Under the pieces are notes generated by a model. It worked only from the letters and a program-made list of their open reading frames with translations, did no database searches and had not been told where the DNA came from. Source: Lachnospiraceae bacterium (GTDB lineage Bacteria > Bacillota > Clostridia > Lachnospirales > Lachnospiraceae). Taken from it: a stretch of DNA of 64,000 bases. The position numbers and the translations under genes were made by a program. Location of the stretch: contig JAFLTC010000004.1 in NCBI GenBank assembly GCA_022510615.1, positions 1 through 64,000 on the forward strand, given 5' to 3'. Each line of letters starts with the position of its first letter. Positions within the stretch are counted from its first letter, which is position 1. Positions 52,283 to 59,704 of the stretch are shown piece by piece.

Positions 52283-53008
52283 TTGAGGGTACTGGATTTA
52301 TTGTTCCCGGAAAAATGTCCGTTCTGCGATGAAATTTTAAACCGGAAGGAAGAAGGTGTCTGCGGTGTCTGTCGAAAAAATCTGCCGGTTGTGACAGAGC
52401 CTTCCTGCAAGCGGTGCGGCAAGCCCATTTCTTCTGTGGAAGAGGAGTATTGTACCGACTGCCGGGGAAAAGACAGTCCACTTTCTCAGGGGACTGCGTT
52501 GTGGATTTATACGGAACAGGTAAAAAAGGCTATGGCAGATTTTAAATATGAGGGCTGTTATACCGAAGGGACCTTTTATGCCAGGGAGCTATATCATTAC
52601 CGGGGCGCTAAGATTCTAAACTGGGACCCGGATTTGATTATACCGGTGCCGCTGTACTGGCGAAAGCGGTGGTTTCGGGGATTTAATCAGGCGGCGTGCA
52701 TAGCATCGGAACTGGGAAGGCTGCTGAACATACCGGTATTAGAAGGGGCACTTGTCCGTAGCCGGCACACAAAACCCCAGAAGGGTCTGGATGATAAGCA
52801 ACGGCGGAACAATTTAAAGGGTGCCATTCAGGTAAATGAAAAATATGAGGATGAGATATGCCGGAGCCGTCGGGTTCTTTTGGTGGATGATATCTACACA
52901 ACAGGCTCCACGATGAGGGAATGTGCCAGTGTTCTTCGGAAAAAAGGCGTAAAAAACGTATATTTTTCCTGCCTTTGTATAGGCAGGGATGATGAATACA
53001 GGAGGTAG
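52283..53008 (+). CDS. comF: ComF family phosphoribosyltransferase-like protein
   Basis: 241 residues from TTG 52283, chosen because GGGGAGGAG lies just upstream and earlier in-frame codons have no site. An N-terminal zinc-finger region has EKCPFCDEILNRKEEGVCGV and CKRCGKPI...YCTDC. The phosphoribosyltransferase domain has PVPLYWRKRWFRGFNQA and the PRPP loop RRVLLVDDIYTTGSTMRECA. ComF is required for DNA uptake in competent Bacillus. Here it neighbours recD2 and yvyF as in other Firmicutes. Confidence 0.9.
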   Translation: MRVLDLLFPEKCPFCDEILNRKEEGVCGVCRKNLPVVTEPSCKRCGKPISSVEEEYCTDCRGKDSPLSQGTALWIYTEQVKKAMADFKYEGCYTEGTFYARELYHYRGAKILNWDPDLIIPVPLYWRKRWFRGFNQAACIASELGRLLNIPVLEGALVRSRHTKPQKGLDDKQRRNNLKGAIQVNEKYEDEICRSRRVLLVDDIYTTGSTMRECASVLRKKGVKNVYFSCLCIGRDDEYRR

Positions 53009-53013
53009 AAAAA

Positions 53014-53421
53014 ATGGAAATAGTAATGTGTAAAAACTGCGGGAAATTATTTAACCATATTTCGGGGGAACGTATATGTCCTGCATGCCAGAAGGAAATA
53101 GAACAAAAGTTTTTCGAAGTGAAAAAGTATGTGCGTGAAAATCCCGATATAGGAATTCAGGCTTTGTCAAAGGAAATGGATGTCAGCGTGGCTCAGATTA
53201 AGCGCTGGATTCGCGAGGAGCGCCTGATATTTTCACCGGATTCTCCCGTGGGAATTCCTTGCGAAAGCTGTGGAAAAACCATTAAGACGGGAAGATACTG
53301 TGAGGCCTGTAAAGCCACACTGGCAAATGAAATTCAAAATGTATCCGCAGTGAACAAACCAAAGCCGCAACCTTCGATTAAAAGGAGTACAGAAAATAAA
53401 ATGCGTTTTCTGGATAATTGA
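53014..53421 (+). CDS. yvyF: YvyF/TIGR03826 flagellar operon protein
   Basis: 135 residues. CKNCGKLFNHISGERICPAC is a zinc ribbon, then a helix-turn-helix-like stretch ALSKEMDVSVAQIKRWIREE, and a second finger CESCGKTIKTGRYCEACKAT. This is the YvyF layout, usually found at the head of flagellar operons and next to comF. It may regulate flagellar genes, by family inference. AGGAGG precedes its ATG, six bases after the comF stop. Confidence 0.85.
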   Translation: MEIVMCKNCGKLFNHISGERICPACQKEIEQKFFEVKKYVRENPDIGIQALSKEMDVSVAQIKRWIREERLIFSPDSPVGIPCESCGKTIKTGRYCEACKATLANEIQNVSAVNKPKPQPSIKRSTENKMRFLDN

Positions 53422-53430
53422 TTTCAACCA

Positions 53431-53451
53431 ATATGACACACATATGACACA
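53431..53451. repeat. Two tandem ATATGACACA motifs beside the integrase
   Basis: ATATGACACA at 53431-53440 and 53442-53451, 11 bp apart. The same motif is at 54612-54621 on the other side of the integrase gene, in the same direction. They are candidate att or arm-binding sites. Confidence 0.6.
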
Positions 53452-53452
53452 G

Positions 53453-53480
53453 AGCCACCGGCTATGCCAGTGGCTTTTTG
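53453..53480 (+). terminator. Terminator of comF-yvyF
   Basis: AGCCAC (53453-53458) and GTGGCT (53470-53475) with an inner CGG/CC stack, followed by TTTTG. Confidence 0.7.
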
Positions 53481-53489
53481 TGTGAAACA

Positions 53490-54539
53490 TCATATGCGAT
53501 TAATGGCATCGATTAGTTCCTGCAATTCAAAATGGGTATAGACGACCTCCGTAAGATTTTGCCCTTTGTGCCCGATGATTTTTTTAATTAACTTGTCGTC
53601 GACACCGGCAGTGGCCATCATACTGACACAGGTGTGTCGGGTATCATGGGGACGATGCTGCATATTGAGTGATTTCATCAGTGGTTTCCAGTAGGTATCA
53701 TAGTAGTTTCGGTACAAAAGATGCTGCTTTTTTACGCTGCTAATTAAGTATGGACAGTCATTCAGATGATACCATTGTTCAAAAAACGGATACACCTTCT
53801 CGGAAATCGGCACAAACCGTACGCCGGCATCGGTCTTTGCCTCTTCAATATAAAACCATCTTTCTTCCAGATTCACATTTGTTTTCTTCAAATCCAACAG
53901 CTCACTGATGCGGCACCCACTGTAAATCAGCATAAGGACAATAGTAGAATAGCGGTCACTGTTCTTTAGATTCCATAATTGCGCAATCTCTTCCTGATTA
54001 AAAGGAATCCTCTCGTAGGAATTCGGATTACGCCCTTTGTATTGGTTAATATCCAGAAATTTCGAATAATCCTTTTCGCACAAATCATTTTGCATCGCAA
54101 ACTTATATAGCTGGCTGAAAAGTATCTTCAGTTTTTTCAGTGACGGATAATTCTTTCCGCAGCTGTCTATAATGTGCTGCATATGTGTTCTTCGTAGTTC
54201 GGTGAAACACATGTTATAGAGAGGATGGCAGATGGAATACGCGGTTGCATACCCCTGTATATTTTTCTTTGAAATCTTGCGGAAATGTTCTTTGGACCAT
54301 TTGTTATAAATATCTTCAAACGTAATATCAGGGTCGTTAAGTTCATAGGGATTTTGCCTATAATTCGCGAGGGCAATAATCCCTTCTTCTCTTGTCTCAT
54401 AATATCCAATCGTTTTAAATTGCTGATGCCTCTTTCCGGTATCATCCATATTGTATCCAATGGTAAGCCTTGCGCGGTAAGGCTTTCTTCTGTTTCCAGG
54501 TAATCTTGAAACGTTTCCAAATCCATTTGGCAGACGCAT
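53490..54539 (-). CDS. Tyrosine recombinase/integrase
   Basis: 349 residues from ATG 54539, behind GAAAGGA at a better distance than the ATG at 54548. The N-terminus RLPNGFGNVSRLPGNRRKPY is an AP2-like arm-binding domain seen in integrases of Lachnospiraceae. Catalytic residues are present: SGCRISELL (Arg about 210), RPHDTRHTC (His-x-x-Arg), GHKG (His) and VYTHFE (Tyr nucleophile). No excisionase or other element genes are adjacent, so it may be an orphan of a mostly lost element. It reads towards yvyF. Confidence 0.9.
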   Translation of the reverse strand: MRLPNGFGNVSRLPGNRRKPYRARLTIGYNMDDTGKRHQQFKTIGYYETREEGIIALANYRQNPYELNDPDITFEDIYNKWSKEHFRKISKKNIQGYATAYSICHPLYNMCFTELRRTHMQHIIDSCGKNYPSLKKLKILFSQLYKFAMQNDLCEKDYSKFLDINQYKGRNPNSYERIPFNQEEIAQLWNLKNSDRYSTIVLMLIYSGCRISELLDLKKTNVNLEERWFYIEEAKTDAGVRFVPISEKVYPFFEQWYHLNDCPYLISSVKKQHLLYRNYYDTYWKPLMKSLNMQHRPHDTRHTCVSMMATAGVDDKLIKKIIGHKGQNLTEVVYTHFELQELIDAINRI

Positions 54540-54611
54540 CTTTATCATTCCTTTCTGTAAGGTATTTTACTCATAATACTACACCATTGTACTACATTAA
54601 TTATTACACGT

Positions 54612-54621
54612 ATATGACACA
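54612..54621. repeat. Third ATATGACACA motif
   Basis: Same direction and sequence as the two copies at 53431-53451, on the upstream side of the integrase. Confidence 0.55.
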
Positions 54622-54674
54622 TTTACATATTTTCCTGATAAATAAGGCAAAAAACATATACCTGTAAGATAAGT

Positions 54675-56561
54675 GTGAAGTTTTCACCAAAGAAACCTTC
54701 TTACAAGTCCATGAAGTGGAGTACCAAAAACGGCTCGATTGTTTACGTTACCCCGAACGGCGTTATCTCCCCGAGAAAGGCCGGAACGGCAACGGTTATC
54801 GGTAAAACAAAAGACGGTACAAACAAATCTGTAAAAATCAAGGTTACCGTAACACAGAGTGGCGTAGGGCCGACGGCGACCCCGCTTTATGAAGTGGAAA
54901 CCCGTAAGGGAACCATAATGGAAGACTTTGAAGATTACGATATCGGCGAAAAATGGGATGCCCAGACAAAGGGTAAGGAGTATGTCAATGCAAACTGCGG
55001 TGACATGACAGTGGTACAGGACCCTGAAAATCCTGACAACAAGGTTCTGAGAATCCGCTATACCGGAAATACCCAGGCATACGACTTTGCTCCGGTATTT
55101 AGCCTGAACTTAAAAACAAAGACACTGGAGAACTACTCTGCGGTACGTCTGAAATCCAGAGTGGTGGGAACGGCATCGGACGTTACTTACAAAGCGGTAT
55201 ACTGCTACTTTGCAAAATCGAAGTCCATTACAAAGGATTACTATTTTGCCACTTCCATGAAGTTAGCAGATGCGGAAAAGAAGGCGAAGGATTCCACCAG
55301 TGCCCTCTACGGCATGACGACAGACCAGTTGAAAGAGCTGCTGAAGTTTGATGTGGAAAAACCGATGGCAGAGGGAAGTAAGACCGAATACACGGCAAAG
55401 GACGGATACAGTGCCGGAAAGAAATACATTAATAAGTACTTCCCGATGTTCTACTCTAAGTATGAAAAGGGAGATAAAAATGATGTTTCCGCCGGATTCA
55501 AAGACAGTGAGACCGGCAAGGTAGGTTTCCAGAGCAACAAGCTGGAATTTAATGCGACAAGAATCAAGGAAGCAGAGGGTGATCTGCTGAAGCAGAACAA
55601 ACTGGATATGGTAATTGGTTCTACTTACTCCGCAAAATACAGCAATGGACAGTTCATCACTTTGTATATTGATGACATTGAGTTCTTGGAGGGAGATATT
55701 CCTCTGACCAAGCTGGAATTGAAGCCGGAATATACAACCACCATTGCAGAGGGTATGTATGTAAAGATTAGTCCGGTACTGACACCGGAAAATTCCACCT
55801 TCTCCGAAATGACGTGGAAATCCAGCAATCCGGAAGTTGCCACCGTGGATGCCTACGGCAAGGTAACCGGTGTGAAAGCAGGTAAGGCGGATATTACGGC
55901 AACCTGTGTGAAGGATCCGAAATTCACAAAAACTGTCACTATTACGGTTGTGGCAACGACACCGGCATCCTCAGATTTGGAATTGGATTTAACTACCTTT
56001 ACGGCAAAGAAACCGGAAAAAGATCTGACAGATGAGCAGGCAGCTCATGGTTCCGATGTGCAGGCAACGGTAGCGGCAAAGGGAATTGACCTTCCGTTCA
56101 CAAAAGGAAACCAGTCCGTCATCATCAAGCTGGCACAGCCGATTGATATGACCCAGTATCAGGGTGTATCCATTACCGGTCTGAGTGATTACCAGATTGC
56201 ACTGGAGTTCTATGACAGCAGTTTTGATACAAGATACAGTGAAGCATCGGATAACGAATATGGCGACGACTTTAAAAAGTACAACTGGTGGGACCGCTAT
56301 CAGTGGAGCACATATCCATTCTTCGAGGGCTCCAATATAGGAAGAGCAGACGATGGAACACCAACCGGAAATATTGGCATAGAGACCTGTTACTATAGCT
56401 GGAACGGAGATAACGATACAAGCAGTACACTTCGGGGAAGCCTGCAGGCTGTACAGTATATTGTATTGAAGTCCAACCAGTACAAGGAAGGCGGAAAGTG
56501 TAATGTCCAGAGCATCAAGCTTCTGAAGGATAAGGTGACAAAGAAATTTGATAATCCGTGA
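54675..56561 (+). CDS. 5'-truncated secreted Big2/CBM-like protein
   Basis: 628 residues from GTG 54675, with no ribosome-binding site and no signal peptide. It opens inside an Ig-like domain (KFSPKKPSYKSMKWSTKNGS; NGVISPRKAGTATVIGKTKD). A beta-sandwich of carbohydrate-binding type follows (FEDYDIGEKWDA; LRIRYTGNTQAYDFAPVF; LYIDDIEFLEG), then a complete Big2 domain about 350-430 (KLELKPEYTTTIAEGMYVKI; MTWKSSNPEVATVDAYGKV) and a C-terminal beta-sandwich. The first Ig-like domain is cut at its beginning, next to the integrase, so the 5' end was probably lost by integration or deletion. Unlikely to be secreted as is. Confidence 0.75.
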   Translation: MKFSPKKPSYKSMKWSTKNGSIVYVTPNGVISPRKAGTATVIGKTKDGTNKSVKIKVTVTQSGVGPTATPLYEVETRKGTIMEDFEDYDIGEKWDAQTKGKEYVNANCGDMTVVQDPENPDNKVLRIRYTGNTQAYDFAPVFSLNLKTKTLENYSAVRLKSRVVGTASDVTYKAVYCYFAKSKSITKDYYFATSMKLADAEKKAKDSTSALYGMTTDQLKELLKFDVEKPMAEGSKTEYTAKDGYSAGKKYINKYFPMFYSKYEKGDKNDVSAGFKDSETGKVGFQSNKLEFNATRIKEAEGDLLKQNKLDMVIGSTYSAKYSNGQFITLYIDDIEFLEGDIPLTKLELKPEYTTTIAEGMYVKISPVLTPENSTFSEMTWKSSNPEVATVDAYGKVTGVKAGKADITATCVKDPKFTKTVTITVVATTPASSDLELDLTTFTAKKPEKDLTDEQAAHGSDVQATVAAKGIDLPFTKGNQSVIIKLAQPIDMTQYQGVSITGLSDYQIALEFYDSSFDTRYSEASDNEYGDDFKKYNWWDRYQWSTYPFFEGSNIGRADDGTPTGNIGIETCYYSWNGDNDTSSTLRGSLQAVQYIVLKSNQYKEGGKCNVQSIKLLKDKVTKKFDNP

Positions 56562-56601
56562 TCATTCATGGACCATCACACGATAAGTTTCGTTAATATA
56601 T

Positions 56602-56629
56602 CCGGCCGCCTGTGAAGGCGGGCGGCCGG
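56602..56629 (+). promoter_or_regulatory. GC-only hairpin upstream of the 979-residue protein gene
   Basis: CCGGCCGCC (56602-56610) pairs perfectly with GGCGGCCGG (56621-56629). There is no T-run, so it may be a weak terminator of the truncated gene or an element of the next leader. Confidence 0.5.
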
Positions 56630-56666
56630 TGTATTATAAATCAACAAAAAACAGGAGGTAAGAGTT

Positions 56667-59606
56667 TTGAAAAAGAATCTCAAGAAGACGCTTGCAAAGG
56701 CTACAGCCCTTGCCATGGCATTGGCCATGACAGTATCCGTAGTACCGGCAAGCAGCGCAGATGCGAAAGCAAAGAAACCGAAGCTCGCTAAGAAGAGCGT
56801 GACAGTAACTGTCAAACAGACCAAAAAAGTCAAAATCAAAAATACAAAAAAGATTAAGAAGACAAAATGGTCTGTAGACAAAAAGGGCAAAAAGTTTGTA
56901 AAACTGTCCAAGAAGAAAAAGACATATGTAAAAGTTAAAGGACAGAAAGTCGGAACGGCAACGGTAACAGCAAAGGTTACGCTGAAAGGCAAGAAAAAAG
57001 CCACGAAGCTGAAACTGAAGGTTACGGTTAAGAAGGCGACAACACCAACGAAAAAGCCATCAACTAAACCAAACACCCCGAAACCGACGACAAAACCGAC
57101 AACAAAACCGCAAAACACCCCTACTCCAGTACCGACACCGGATAAAATTGGTGGTGTTGATGTAGATACCAAGGAGACGGTACACATCCCGGTAACTATG
57201 TTAAACGAGACAAGCATTACCTGTGATGAAAAACGTGCAGAAGACTATCAGGATAATGGTCATGTGGGTGCTGAGGTTACCAAAAAGGGCTTTACCTTTA
57301 CAACAAAGGAAGCATATAACTCTATGGCTATGTTCTATCTGGATCCAGTCACCAGCGAGGCTGATTTGATGGATGCACCAGAGGGAGCAAACTGGAATGG
57401 AAGAGTCTTAAAGGTACCAGTAGCAGAAAAAGGTAAAAAGATTGACATCGGTGACTATGATTATATCCGTGTAACACTGAAGGATACTCCGAGAGAGACA
57501 AACCTTCGTCTGTACAATGACTTGGATCAGTTCTTAGTAGATGGTGCAGGCTTGGTAGGTACACAGTTTGATTTCTATGGCTTGGATAGCGTAGGACGTG
57601 GTGACTATGTGAAAAAAGAGCCGGTTGAAGCAGGCTCCAGCAATACAGCAAACGCATACTACGACAAAAATGGTAAAGAGCTTGGTGATGGTTATTCGAT
57701 TCTTGCGGTAAAAGATGCTGTTAAGAAAGCTAAGACATCCGAATTTATAGCAATTGCAGTCGGTGGACAGTTCAAAGGACAGGAAATCACCATTGCTGAC
57801 ATTGAGCTTTTGAAGGTTAAGGATTCTGTTCCTGCAACAGACCCTGCTTCTGTAGTAATTTCCGCAGAAGATGGCAAAAAAGCAATTCTTCAGGGGGCTA
57901 CTCTTCAGCTTTCCGCAGAGGTTCTGAATAAGAACGGTGTGAAGATTGAAGACACTGTAACGTGGAGTGTAGCAGGAGATGCTGCTACAATCAGTGAGGA
58001 AGGTCTTTTGACCGCAGCAGATGACAAGACAGGAGAGGTTACCGTTACAGCAGCTTCCGTAAAGAATCCGGAAGTAAAAGATACTTATAAAGTAAAAATT
58101 GCTGATGAGGCATCCGTTATGTCTCTGGCATTCACAAATAAGTATACGACTTATACAACGGAAGAAACAAAAGACGGTGTAGAGATTGCAGCTAAGGCGC
58201 TGAATGGTGCCGGTGAACCAGTTTCTGATCAGCCGGAAATCACAGTAACATCCAAAGATGCAACAAGTGGTATCACTTATGAAGACGGTAAAGTAAAAGG
58301 AACTGTTGCCGGTTCTATTACCCTGACAGCAACCTATGATGTCTTCAACGCTGAAGTGACAATCACAGTTGTAGATGGTAAGAGAATTGAACTGACAGAG
58401 TCAAATACCGGATGGGTAGAAAACTATCAAAGTGGTGACACATCTGCTGGCGGTTCAAAATCTTCTGTAAGCGATGGTGTTCTGACTTATACAAGTGGTA
58501 ACTGGAACGGTGGTGCTGCAATAAAGGTTGACACAGGAGATAAAACAATTGCCAACATTGCTGGCCTTATGTACACCTATCAGAATGATGATAGTTCAAA
58601 TAATGACAATGCGCAGATGGTAGTAATTCGCTATGGTGATCCGACACAGAGAAGCCAGACAGCTACCGGTCAGGGTGGTGCCGAGACTGTTCTTTATAAG
58701 ACGGATGAAAATCCATATACTAAAGAGCAATATAAAGAGGGTGTAGAGATAAAGGCTACCTTTGACTGGAATTTCCTTTATGGTGATGACGGCAGAGATG
58801 TTACAGTAGATACCAGTGGCACAGAAATCTGGTTTACTGTTGGAAAGAACGGACCGTCTGCTCAGGTTCATAACATCTCCAACGTTATTGTACTTTGGGG
58901 TCAAAAACAGGAAATGCCGGCACTTAAGAGTGTAGAGATTTCTGAGGGAACCGGACAGACGACTGTTCCGAAAAACAGAACAATGCAGTTAAAGGCAACA
59001 GCGGTATATGCAAATAATAAGACAAAGACAGTAACAGATACTGCTGAATGGAAATCAAGTGATGATGAAACTGCTACTGTAAGCAAGGGTCTGGTTACTC
59101 CTGTTAAGGAGGGAACTGTAGAAATCACAGCTAAGGTTGACACAATTACTTCCGCAGCATATTCAATTACTGTTGAGCAGGATAAAGTAGTTGAGCCGGT
59201 GACACTGACATACGCTACCCCAATTTCGGATCCGGATCATGGTAAAGTAGCATTTAGTGATTGTACAGGTTATGTTGCAGATACATTTAATGTTACTGAC
59301 TTTGCAAAGGTGACTTATAAGGTAAAGGCTTATAAAACGGGCGACGAACTTATTACAAGTACGGGCGACTTGGATAATACAAAGGTATGTGTAAACTGCT
59401 CATCAGATGGCAGCAGATATAATTATGGCTATGGTGACGGATTTGGTAAGAATATGTTAAAAGACGGCTCCATGGGTGAGGAGGGTGTAATAACACTTAC
59501 ATGTTCAAAGTTATCAGACGGCCCTAGTGTGGCAGATTGCCTTAGCTATCAGCTGGATGGTGGCACGGTAACAAAACTTGAAATCATAGAAATTAAATTC
59601 GAGTAA
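56667..59606 (+). CDS. Large secreted Big2/carbohydrate-binding-like surface protein
   Basis: 979 residues from TTG 56667, behind ACAGGAGG. It has a signal peptide (LAMALAMTVSVVPASSADAK), the basic Ig-like module (about 35-120, KLAKKSVTVTVKQTKKVKIK), a Thr/Pro/Lys linker (PTKKPSTKPNTPKPTTKPTT), a beta-sandwich (about 165-385), then Big2-type domains (SVVISAEDGKKAILQGATLQ; SVEISEGTGQTTVPKNRTMQ) and other beta-sandwiches, one of which (GWVENYQSG) starts near 590. No glycoside-hydrolase signature is recognised. It probably binds polysaccharide at the surface. Ninety bp of its module are 86/90 identical to the same part of the downstream xylanase gene. Confidence 0.85.
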   Translation: MKKNLKKTLAKATALAMALAMTVSVVPASSADAKAKKPKLAKKSVTVTVKQTKKVKIKNTKKIKKTKWSVDKKGKKFVKLSKKKKTYVKVKGQKVGTATVTAKVTLKGKKKATKLKLKVTVKKATTPTKKPSTKPNTPKPTTKPTTKPQNTPTPVPTPDKIGGVDVDTKETVHIPVTMLNETSITCDEKRAEDYQDNGHVGAEVTKKGFTFTTKEAYNSMAMFYLDPVTSEADLMDAPEGANWNGRVLKVPVAEKGKKIDIGDYDYIRVTLKDTPRETNLRLYNDLDQFLVDGAGLVGTQFDFYGLDSVGRGDYVKKEPVEAGSSNTANAYYDKNGKELGDGYSILAVKDAVKKAKTSEFIAIAVGGQFKGQEITIADIELLKVKDSVPATDPASVVISAEDGKKAILQGATLQLSAEVLNKNGVKIEDTVTWSVAGDAATISEEGLLTAADDKTGEVTVTAASVKNPEVKDTYKVKIADEASVMSLAFTNKYTTYTTEETKDGVEIAAKALNGAGEPVSDQPEITVTSKDATSGITYEDGKVKGTVAGSITLTATYDVFNAEVTITVVDGKRIELTESNTGWVENYQSGDTSAGGSKSSVSDGVLTYTSGNWNGGAAIKVDTGDKTIANIAGLMYTYQNDDSSNNDNAQMVVIRYGDPTQRSQTATGQGGAETVLYKTDENPYTKEQYKEGVEIKATFDWNFLYGDDGRDVTVDTSGTEIWFTVGKNGPSAQVHNISNVIVLWGQKQEMPALKSVEISEGTGQTTVPKNRTMQLKATAVYANNKTKTVTDTAEWKSSDDETATVSKGLVTPVKEGTVEITAKVDTITSAAYSITVEQDKVVEPVTLTYATPISDPDHGKVAFSDCTGYVADTFNVTDFAKVTYKVKAYKTGDELITSTGDLDNTKVCVNCSSDGSRYNYGYGDGFGKNMLKDGSMGEEGVITLTCSKLSDGPSVADCLSYQLDGGTVTKLEIIEIKFE

Positions 59607-59650
59607 TTTCAAGTAAAAGTTAATTTCAAATTAAAATGATGTAACAAAAG

Positions 59651-59682
59651 AAGGGTGCATGCGCGCGTGTGCACCCTTTTTT
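59651..59682 (+). terminator. Terminator before the GH10 gene
   Basis: GGGTGCA (59653-59659) and TGCACCC (59670-59676) with a TGCGCGCGTG loop, then TTTTTT. It is 22 bp from the next ATG, so it could also act as a leader hairpin. Confidence 0.75.
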
Positions 59683-59704
59683 GAAACTAATAAGGAGGTA
59701 TAAC

